Origin: an uncultured Ardenticatenia bacterium
GTDB taxonomy: Bacteria; Chloroflexota; Anaerolineae; 4572-78; NAK82
Assembly: GCA_937127125.1 (NCBI GenBank)
Contig: CAKZLO010000065.1
Coordinates: forward strand, 1-53,858
DNA: 53,858 nucleotides
Direction: 5' to 3'
Each line of letters begins with the position of its first letter. Position 1 is the first letter of the stretch. A model generated the notes under the pieces. The model was not told the DNA's origin and did no database searches. It was given only the letters and a program-made list of their open reading frames with translations. Of this stretch, positions 47,650 to 53,858 are shown one piece after another. The position numbers were made by a program, and so were the translations under genes.

Positions 47650-48672
47650 ATGATCGACGGACGCGATGTGTGGGTATTCGTAGAACAACAGGAAGGCAAA
47701 CTTGCCGATGTAAGCTTAGAACTGCTGGGGAAGGCCAGCGAGCTAGCACACACCTTGGGTAGCCGTGTGGGTGGTGTGTTGTGTGGTTATCAGGTGGAGG
47801 CTCAGGCACAGCAACTCGTTGCGTTCGGAGCAGATTTCGTGCTCTGGGCGGACCATCCTGAGCTGGAACACTATCGAACTCTGCCCTATGCTCATGTGCT
47901 CAGCCAGCTGATCCGTGAGCGCAATCCTTATATTGTGCTTATTGGCGCTACACCGCTGGGACGCGATCTGGCGCCGCGCGTGGCGAGTGCAGTGCGTGCC
48001 GGTCTCACGGCAGATTGTACCGATTTGCAAATTGGAGATTATCATTCTCGAAGGGACGAGAAAACTTACAAGGATTTGCTCTTCCAGATCCGTCCTGCGT
48101 TCGGTGGCAATCTGATCGCCACGATTGTCAATCCCCTGATGCATCCCCAGATGGCCACAGTGCGTGAAGGGGTTTTTCGTAAGCCGCAGCCAGACGCCAC
48201 ACGGCAGGGCACTATCGAGCGCATCCATCCTGCTTTTGAGGGAAAGGAGCTGGTGTTACAGGTGCTCAGCCGCGAGTCGCGCGAGTCGAGTGTCAACTTG
48301 AAGGATGCGCCGGTGATCGTTGCCGGAGGTGCCGGCATGGGTAGCAAGGAGAACTTCCAGCTGCTGCACGATCTAGCCAATCTGCTGGGCGGCGAGGTGG
48401 GTGCTTCGCGCGCTGCCGTGGATGCCGGTTTCATCTCGCGCGAACATCAGGTGGGGCAGACGGGCACCACCGTGCGCCCACGCCTCTACATCGCTGCTGG
48501 CATTTCAGGCGCAGTACAGCATCGCGCTGGCATGAGCGAGTCGAATAAGATCATCGCCATCAATACCGACCCCAATGCACCGATTATGCAGATCGCTCAT
48601 TACAAGATCATCGGCGATGTTACCGAGGTGATCCCGCTTATGATCAAAGCTTTGCGTGAGAAGACTCGTTAA
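47650..48672 (+). CDS. etfA: Electron transfer flavoprotein, alpha subunit
   Basis: 340 residues. The C-terminal FAD-binding domain has GQTGTTVRPRLYIAAGISGAVQHRAGM and ends with INTDPNAPI, IGDVTEVIP, the EtfA signature. It holds the FAD that accepts electrons from the dehydrogenase. GGGAG lies six or seven bases before the ATG. It follows etfB by 85 bp without a convincing separate promoter, and is followed after 142 bp by a small membrane protein gene. Confidence 0.95.
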   Translation: MIDGRDVWVFVEQQEGKLADVSLELLGKASELAHTLGSRVGGVLCGYQVEAQAQQLVAFGADFVLWADHPELEHYRTLPYAHVLSQLIRERNPYIVLIGATPLGRDLAPRVASAVRAGLTADCTDLQIGDYHSRRDEKTYKDLLFQIRPAFGGNLIATIVNPLMHPQMATVREGVFRKPQPDATRQGTIERIHPAFEGKELVLQVLSRESRESSVNLKDAPVIVAGGAGMGSKENFQLLHDLANLLGGEVGASRAAVDAGFISREHQVGQTGTTVRPRLYIAAGISGAVQHRAGMSESNKIIAINTDPNAPIMQIAHYKIIGDVTEVIPLMIKALREKTR

Positions 48673-48814
48673 TGGTCTCGTTTGCCGTGAGAGATTTTTG
48701 TGTTTTCTCCGCCGGGGGCGAAAGACGTCTTACTTCGTTGTCAGGCCAATTTCGGGAATCCGATAGAAGCGCACTCGACATGGTTCGCCTTAGGAACTAG
48801 GGGAAAGTGAAAAG

Positions 48815-49210
48815 ATGGAAGGGGAAAGGCCCACTGGCGTGACCATCATGGTTATCCTGTCCGTGATTGCAGGCGTTATCGGTGTCATCGGCGGGATCAG
48901 CCTGCTGGCGTTGGGTGCGCTTGGTGCAGGTATCGGTGCGCTAGGCGCTGGTATGGGCGTTCTTGCATTGGGCTTTTTCACCCTGGTGATCGGCGCGGGG
49001 CAGATTGTTTTTGCCCTTGCGGCATGGTCGCTCAAATCGTGGGCATGGGCGTTGGGCGTGATCGTCCTGGTCGGCAACATATGCCTGTCTATCATCTCTG
49101 GCGCACTATATGGTGGTTGGGGCTCTCGAGTCGTTTCAATTGTGGTTGCTGCCGTTGTGCTCTACTATCTGAACACGAGACGTGTGAAAGAGGTATTGAG
49201 GAGGGCATAA
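48815..49210 (+). CDS. Small polytopic membrane protein
   Basis: 131 residues, four predicted membrane helices. The Gly/Ala/Leu-rich segment (ISLLALGALGAGIGALGAGMGVLALG) contains Gly spacing suited to close helix packing. The C-terminus LYYLNTRRVKEVLRRA is basic and probably cytoplasmic. The pattern (SLKSWAWALGVIV) resembles small DUF2127-like membrane families, but the match is loose. It lies between etfA and acyl-CoA dehydrogenase on the same strand, which may be chance or a membrane anchor for ETF electron flow. Function is not known. Confidence 0.6.
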   Translation: MEGERPTGVTIMVILSVIAGVIGVIGGISLLALGALGAGIGALGAGMGVLALGFFTLVIGAGQIVFALAAWSLKSWAWALGVIVLVGNICLSIISGALYGGWGSRVVSIVVAAVVLYYLNTRRVKEVLRRA

Positions 49211-49317
49211 GACTTGATCGGCGATGGCATCCTTGTGCTCGACGGGGCAAGCTACTTTGGGATGTTGGACATCTGACATAGGGCACTTGTGAATGTAAAC
49301 TTACAGGGAGTACACGT

Positions 49318-51042
49318 ATGACCGATAACTTCTTCCTGGACAATCCCGACCTGCAGTTCTACCTCGAACATGCTGACCTGCATGAGATCGTTGAGCTGAA
49401 GGAGAAGGGTTACAGCTATCGTGCACGTTATCCGCAGGCGCCGCGCAACTATCGGGATGCTATGGACAATTACCGCATCCTGCTGGAAGTGCTGGGCGAG
49501 ATTTGTGCCAATGTTGTGGCGCCACGCGCTGCCGAAGCAGATAAGGAGGGTGCTCAGTTGCGCGACGGTAAGGTGGAGTATGCCGCTGCAACGCGTGAAG
49601 CACTTCAGGCTCTCAGACAGGCAGAACTGATGGGTGTCATGCTCCCTTGGGAGTATGGTGGGTTGAACGTCCCAGGGACGATCTACCAGATGATGGTCGA
49701 AATTCTCTCGCGCGCTGAGGCGGGTTTGATGACCATCTTCGGGTTGCAGGAAATTGCCTCCACGATTGCCGAGTTCGGCAGTGAGGATATGAAGACGCGT
49801 ATCCTGCCACGCTTTGCGCGCGGTGAGGTGAGCGGTGCCATGGTGCTCACCGAACCCGACGCGGGATCAGATCTGGGATCGGCGCAGACCCGTGCGACGT
49901 GGGACGAGGCTGCAGGCGTGTGGCGCATCAACGGAGTCAAGCGTTTCATTACCAACGGTTGTGCGGATGTGCTGGTAGTGCTGGCACGCAGCGAGGAAGG
50001 TAGCACCGACGCGCGTGGCCTGTCCCTCTTCCTGGTCGAGCGCGACGAAACCGTGAAGGTGCGTCGTATTGAGGACAAGATGGGGTTGCACGCCTCCCCC
50101 ACGTGTGAGCTGCAGTTCGACAACACGCCGGCGCAGTTGATTGGCAAGCAGCGTTTTGGCCTGATCCGCTACGCTATGGCAATGATGAACGGTGCACGGC
50201 TGGCCGTGGCGGCACAGGCGGTCGGCGTCGCCGAAGCGGCTTATCGTGAGGCATATAAGTATGCACACGAGCGGGTGCAGTTTGGAGTGCCCATTGCTCA
50301 CCTGCCCGCTGTCTACCGCATGTTGCTGAATATGCGCGCCGAGATCGAAGCGGCGCGCAGCCTGGTCTATCATACCAGTTATTGGGTGGACCTTGCTAAG
50401 GCGTACGAGCAGTACCTTGCTGAGACAGAGAACCCCGACAAGAGCGTGCGTCAGCGCCAGAAGGATGCCGCGCGACTGGCCGAGGCGCTGACTCCATTGG
50501 CCAAATATTACGCCACCGAGATGGGCAATCGCGTCTGTTACCAGGCGATCCAGGTACACGGTGGCGTCGGCTATATGCACGACTTCAATGTCGAACGCCA
50601 CTTCCGCGACATTCGCGTCACCAGTATCTACGAAGGCACTAGTCAGCTGCAAATTGTCGCTGCTATCGGCAAGCTGCTGGCGCATGGTCTGGACGACCTG
50701 CTAGACAACTGGGCAGACCTGGACTATGGGCCCCAGCTGGAGTCGCTGAAGGATTCGCTGGAGGAGATCACTGCTCAGCTGAAGCAGTGCGAAGACCATC
50801 TGCGCGAAAAAGAGCGCGCTGTCATCGATTACTATGCCAGTGATCTGGTCGATCTGGCAGTGTACACAATCAACAGCTGGTTGCTGTTGCAGGACGCCTG
50901 TCACTCGGAGGAGAAAGCCGACATTGCGCGCGTCTACATGGCCGAGGTATTACCCAAAGCGCGCGTCCACGCTGCCGCGATAATGACAGCCGATGAGACC
51001 CCACTTCAGCTGCACGAACGCTTCCTGGCAACACAGGTGTGA
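49318..51042 (+). CDS. Acyl-CoA dehydrogenase
   Basis: 574 residues, longer than the usual 380 because of a C-terminal helical extension of about 150 residues, as in very-long-chain-type and Chloroflexota enzymes. It shows the FAD-contacting GAMVLTEPDAGSDLGS and IRVTSIYEGTSQLQIV; the Glu of YEGT resembles the catalytic base region. It oxidises an acyl-CoA to the trans-2-enoyl-CoA and passes electrons to ETF, consistent with etfB and etfA upstream. GGGAG precedes the ATG. The chain length or substrate class is not readable. Confidence 0.93.
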   Translation: MTDNFFLDNPDLQFYLEHADLHEIVELKEKGYSYRARYPQAPRNYRDAMDNYRILLEVLGEICANVVAPRAAEADKEGAQLRDGKVEYAAATREALQALRQAELMGVMLPWEYGGLNVPGTIYQMMVEILSRAEAGLMTIFGLQEIASTIAEFGSEDMKTRILPRFARGEVSGAMVLTEPDAGSDLGSAQTRATWDEAAGVWRINGVKRFITNGCADVLVVLARSEEGSTDARGLSLFLVERDETVKVRRIEDKMGLHASPTCELQFDNTPAQLIGKQRFGLIRYAMAMMNGARLAVAAQAVGVAEAAYREAYKYAHERVQFGVPIAHLPAVYRMLLNMRAEIEAARSLVYHTSYWVDLAKAYEQYLAETENPDKSVRQRQKDAARLAEALTPLAKYYATEMGNRVCYQAIQVHGGVGYMHDFNVERHFRDIRVTSIYEGTSQLQIVAAIGKLLAHGLDDLLDNWADLDYGPQLESLKDSLEEITAQLKQCEDHLREKERAVIDYYASDLVDLAVYTINSWLLLQDACHSEEKADIARVYMAEVLPKARVHAAAIMTADETPLQLHERFLATQV

Positions 51043-51131
51043 GAGCATCCAATGGCATCATCCAGCGCCGTGAGAGTGTGATTCTCCCTCTCTGCGCACT
51101 GGTCGAATAACGCACTCTAATGCTGCATTCA

Positions 51132-51156
51132 GCGGGGAGACAGGATATCTCTCCGC
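51132..51156. terminator. Hairpin in the convergent gap after acyl-CoA dehydrogenase
   Basis: GCGGGGAGA (51132-51140) pairs with TCTCTCCGC (51148-51156), a 9-bp stem with one G-T pair and a 7-nt loop. It lies 90 bp past the acyl-CoA dehydrogenase stop and could serve that gene. No T-run follows. Confidence 0.35.
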
Positions 51157-51227
51157 CGTGCAAACGGAAGCTATGGGCAGTGCAACGTCAGAACATGCTG
51201 CTAGGTTGAGAGCGCGACTCAATCAGG

Positions 51228-51273
51228 ACACAACACCCTAGATTGACTTCTAGGCGTCCCTCGTGTGTTGTGT
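51228..51273. repeat. Interrupted inverted repeat in the same gap
   Basis: ACACAACAC (51228-51236) and GTGTTGTGT (51265-51273) are exact inverted repeats enclosing CCTAG/CTAGG (51237-51241 and 51250-51254). The nested arms could fold as a bulged stem. It may mark the end of either converging transcript. Confidence 0.4.
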
Positions 51274-51317
51274 GACTATGCTGTTTCGGTGAGCTGGGTC
51301 CCTCGAGGCTGCCGATC

Positions 51318-51920
51318 TCACACCCGGCGGCCGCCCCTGAGGCTGTCTTGTAGTGTCTGCAGTTCGTCCCATTTCCCGGCAGCTGCCAGTGCAGCCTGCT
51401 GCGGCCACGTGCTGGGATCGGCGATGCGCAGATTGGCAGCCAGCATGATCTCGCGCAGCTGTTCCACGTCAGTCGCGGCCAGTTGGGCAAAGGTGGTGAT
51501 ACCGTGAGACTGCAATATGGCCGCGATCTTGGGGCCGATGCCCTCGATCACTTTTAGATCATCCGAGGGTGCAGGCTCGGTCTGCGCTGCCGGTGCCACT
51601 GCCTCTGCCAGCTGTTCGGTCTCCGGTGCAGGCATTGCCGGCTCAACGCTCTTCTCGGCCTCTGCGGCGGGTGCCACTTCAACTTCCTCTGTCCATCCCA
51701 CAGGCTCGGCAGCCGGCGCCGCTATGTGTGCTTCGCGCTCAGCTTCACTCACCAGTGGCTGTACCGATGGAGGAGCCTCGACAGGAGCCTGCTCAGCACT
51801 CCACTTGGGAGTCGGCGGTGGCTGATATGACGCCTCCGGCTCAACCGGACGGCGAGTCAACCACCACCACAAGAGCAGGATAATGATTACTGCGATGACG
51901 ATGATAACAACTGTAAGCAT
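51318..51920 (-). CDS. Membrane-anchored helix-hairpin-helix protein
   Basis: 200 residues. A single N-terminal helix (about 1-20, LTVVIIVIAVIIILLLWWW) is followed by an Ala/Pro/Glu-rich linker to about 120. A C-terminal helix-hairpin-helix of the DUF4332/L21-fusion type reads DLKVIEGIGPKIAAILQSHGITTFAQLA...LREIMLAANLRIADPSTWPQQA. HhH motifs often bind nucleic acid without sequence preference. The protein probably sits in the cytoplasmic membrane with the HhH on the cytoplasmic side. A strong AAAAGGAGGAAGG precedes ATG 51920. It starts 25 bp after mscL and is likely in the same transcript. Confidence 0.75.
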   Translation of the reverse strand: MLTVVIIVIAVIIILLLWWWLTRRPVEPEASYQPPPTPKWSAEQAPVEAPPSVQPLVSEAEREAHIAAPAAEPVGWTEEVEVAPAAEAEKSVEPAMPAPETEQLAEAVAPAAQTEPAPSDDLKVIEGIGPKIAAILQSHGITTFAQLAATDVEQLREIMLAANLRIADPSTWPQQAALAAAGKWDELQTLQDSLRGGRRV

Positions 51921-51945
51921 AACCTTCCTCCTTTTCTCTTCGCCG

Positions 51946-52389
51946 TCAAGCCAGCTCGGAGGTGCAATAGGCACAACGCTTAGCGTTGAGCGGGATCTGG
52001 GATAGACAGTATGGACATTCGCGGGTGACCGGCGCAGGCGGCTCAGACTGGCGTTTTAGCTGGTTGACCGACCGGATGACCAGAAACAGAACAAAAGCGA
52101 CGATCACAAAATTGATGATAGTGTTGATGAACAGCCCAATGTTGACCGTCACAGCGCCAGCGGCCTGAGCTTCCGCCAACGAGGCATAGGGTGGTGGTGT
52201 CTTGCCCGCCTGGAGCAGGATGAAAAGGTTGGAGAAGTCCACACGCCCTAACAACAAGCCGATGGGTGGCATGAGAACGTCGTTGACCAGCGAGTTGACA
52301 ATTGTGCCAAAGGCGACGCCAATGATGATCCCAACCGCCATATCGAGCACGTTGCCACGTAGAGCAAATTCTTTGAATTCCTTAAGCAT
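51946..52389 (-). CDS. mscL: Large-conductance mechanosensitive channel with C-terminal zinc ribbon
   Basis: 147 residues. MscL opens under membrane tension to release solutes during osmotic downshock. The first membrane helix and pore region are [32 protein letters not shown], the most conserved part of the family. The second helix is [18 protein letters not shown]. The usual C-terminal helical bundle is replaced by a ribbon with Cys125-PY-Cys128 and Cys139-AY-Cys142. AAGGAGGTCAGCC precedes the ATG. It leads a two-gene unit with the HhH protein. Confidence 0.95.
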   Translation of the reverse strand: MLKEFKEFALRGNVLDMAVGIIIGVAFGTIVNSLVNDVLMPPIGLLLGRVDFSNLFILLQAGKTPPPYASLAEAQAAGAVTVNIGLFINTIINFVIVAFVLFLVIRSVNQLKRQSEPPAPVTRECPYCLSQIPLNAKRCAYCTSELA

Positions 52390-52761
52390 TGGCTGACCTC
52401 CTTATCAGATTCTGCACCACCCTCCTCGGTGCGCGTTACAGTTTTGGGGAAGAAAGGTATCACGAGCTGCTTAAATTATCGTGGTACGACCCATCTCTTC
52501 TGTTATGTGATTGAGACTGCTAAAAGTTGAATTAGCTACCATAGTTATTATATGGCAAATTGTCATGGTGTGCCACTTTGCTTGCCCCGTTTAACAGGGT
52601 ACTTGGCGGCGAATTGCAATTGCGACCGACAAAATGCCACAAGAATGCTCGAGGGTGGAGATTTGGCGCGGAAAAAAACAAGTCGGCTATGGGTGACAGG
52701 CAGAGCTGGCCTTGCCACAGACCACGAATCTCATCGTCCGTGCCACACACTCTGTCGCGCC
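52390..52761. other. Intergenic region upstream of mscL
   Basis: 372 bp with no credible gene. It should hold the mscL promoter on the minus strand, but I cannot pick a convincing -35/-10 pair. A TATAAT-like match on the minus strand (52547-52552) has only a poor -35. A weak open frame on the plus strand (52552-52845) runs antisense into the next gene and is not supported. Confidence 0.5.
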
Positions 52762-53858
52762 TTAGTTGACAACTACCAGCACGGCGTGCCGAATCACTTT
52801 AGGATAATAGGTGAAGGTCACATCGAAGTCGCCCCGTTCCCCTGACGCTAATGTCGCAGGGCTGGGGTAACCGAATCCCACGTTGACCACCCCGCCCCCA
52901 CGATCGTAGAGAATGACCACCACACGCGCCCGTTCGATGCGGCGTGTGCTCTTGTTCTCTACTACACCAGCAATGTGGTAGAGGCCAACATCATCTTCGA
53001 AGCGGCGGGAGCTGACCACACGGAGCGCTGGTGTGCTTCTAGCGTGTATGCCCCCATCAGCACGGGCGGTAGCGCGTAAGCTGTAATATGCATCTGGAGC
53101 TGGTTGCTCTGCCTTCAGGACAAAAGGGGAACACTCCCCCGGTGCCAGGGCATCGAGCACAGCTTTGCCGCTGATCTCTTCCTGTCGCTCACCGTCCGCC
53201 CCGTAAAAAACAGCGTTTATCACGGGATCAATGACGTCCACGTTTGAGTCGTTGCGCACTTCGCCGACAATGTTGAGGTACCCATCTACTTCATCAATGT
53301 GGTCGGATGCACTGACGAGGCCAAGGATGATCGTGTCCGGCGGGAGCGGAGTGGGTGCTGGTGTCACGATTACAATGGCACGGGTGGGGGTAGGCAATGT
53401 CATCAGCATGCGATTGCCAATGCGTGCCATGACCGGTTGTGGTGGCGTGGTCACCTTCTGATCGGCCAGGAGCATCTCTTCATCGTGGATGAGCGCGACG
53501 ACCCGATAGCGATAGATTGCCGCTGGGCGCAGATGAGTGTCAATATATGAAGTCTCCTTGGTTTCTGCCTTTAACACATACACTCCGAAGCCACTCCCCA
53601 TATCGCTGTAGAGGCGATAGCCCTTTGCCTGCTGCACTGGCTCCCAGCTCAACTTCACGGCATCCACCGCAAGTGGTTGTGCTTGCACGGCATCCGCCGC
53701 ACCATCGCTGACCATCGTATGGTTTGGGATCAGCATTGCTTGGGGCGACGCCATCGTTGTCGTTGTTGGCGTCGCCGTGGGCGTGGGTATCTTGGTGATG
53801 GTGGGCGAGGTCGTCGGTGTTGCCGCGGGCGAAGGGGTGTGGGTAGCTGTCGCCGTTG
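52762..53858 (-). CDS. Surface protein with Thr-Pro linker, fibronectin-like and FxLYD-like domains, C-terminal part
   Basis: The frame is open through the right edge, so the N-terminus lies outside. The visible part starts with a TPTTSPTIT-like linker, then a fibronectin-III-like domain (about 90 residues: VKLSWEPVQQAKGYRLYSD...YRYRVVAL). A second PTPTRAIVIVTPAPTPLPP linker is followed by two beta domains with the FxLYD-type pattern (GYLNIVGEVRNDSNVDVIDPVINAVFYGADG and GLYHIAGVVENKSTRRIERARVVVILYDRGG). These suggest an extracellular, cell-surface protein. No enzyme motif is seen. An ATG at 53754 exists but lies inside the linker and is not the true start. Confidence 0.75.
   Translation of the reverse strand, partial: TATATHTPSPAATPTTSPTITKIPTPTATPTTTTMASPQAMLIPNHTMVSDGAADAVQAQPLAVDAVKLSWEPVQQAKGYRLYSDMGSGFGVYVLKAETKETSYIDTHLRPAAIYRYRVVALIHDEEMLLADQKVTTPPQPVMARIGNRMLMTLPTPTRAIVIVTPAPTPLPPDTIILGLVSASDHIDEVDGYLNIVGEVRNDSNVDVIDPVINAVFYGADGERQEEISGKAVLDALAPGECSPFVLKAEQPAPDAYYSLRATARADGGIHARSTPALRVVSSRRFEDDVGLYHIAGVVENKSTRRIERARVVVILYDRGGGVVNVGFGYPSPATLASGERGDFDVTFTYYPKVIRHAVLVVVN

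Noticed and set aside
52552-52845. 97-codon open frame on the plus strand
   Set aside because: It overlaps the end of the surface-protein gene antisense, has no ribosome site and no family resemblance.

Overview
The window carries a dense bacterial chromosome segment of about 54 kb with roughly 40 protein genes. It most likely comes from a member of the Chloroflexota (Anaerolineae/Chloroflexia-like). This is inferred from gene content, not from a marker phylogeny. Supporting traits are surface proteins with long Thr-Pro linkers, an XPB/Ssl2-like helicase-associated protein, a 1,188-residue GH13-family protein, a Tat-type lipoprotein penicillin-binding protein, a MecA-like NTF2 domain on that protein, and an acyl-CoA dehydrogenase/ETF module. 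The DNA is GC-rich, so many long antisense reading frames are shadows. I saw no rRNA, tRNA, CRISPR array, prophage or intact insertion sequence.

Layout. 1-1640: end of an MFS drug exporter, then a decayed transposase fragment. 1641-10659 (+): aldo/keto reductase, DNA photolyase, a very large GH13 protein and two polytopic glycosyltransferases. 10671-17556 (-): a Thr-Pro-linker membrane protein, then a sugar-uptake locus read right to left (ROK repressor, Tat-exported binding protein, two permeases, Gfo/Idh/MocA dehydrogenase) with no ATPase gene. A perfect 15-bp hairpin lies between the binding protein and the permeases, and a perfect 17-bp hairpin closes the locus. 17866-18381 (+): apt. 18372-29581 (-): rfbB, a DsbA-cyclophilin lipoprotein, an orphan family-5 binding protein, secG, lpd, a cell-wall amidase, urocanase, an XPB-like protein and an orphan LuxR-type response regulator.

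29859-33552 (+): penicillin-binding protein, trmD and a DUF72 protein in one tight unit. 33718-35370 (-): secreted subtilase, divergent from a ZIP metal transporter (35529) followed by an amphi-Trp protein. 36790-46369 (-): an ASKHA/[2Fe-2S] reductive-activator homologue with DUF1638, guaB, argS, a VIT-like transporter and polA. 46659-51042 (+): etfB, etfA, a small membrane protein and acyl-CoA dehydrogenase, a fatty-acid/branched-chain oxidation electron-transfer set. 51318-53858 (-): a membrane-anchored helix-hairpin-helix protein, mscL with a zinc ribbon, and the C-terminal part of a surface protein with two FxLYD-like domains.

Nine sigma70-type promoters can be read by eye. All have a -35 box beginning TTG and a spacer of 16-17 bp. 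The least ordinary items are an arginyl-tRNA synthetase whose HIGH motif has lost both histidines, a GH13 protein with Pro in place of the conserved region IV His, an orphan near-perfect Shine-Dalgarno inside a palindrome in the sugar-operon leader, a leaderless-looking subtilase transcript, and the isolated DUF1638/ASKHA pair.
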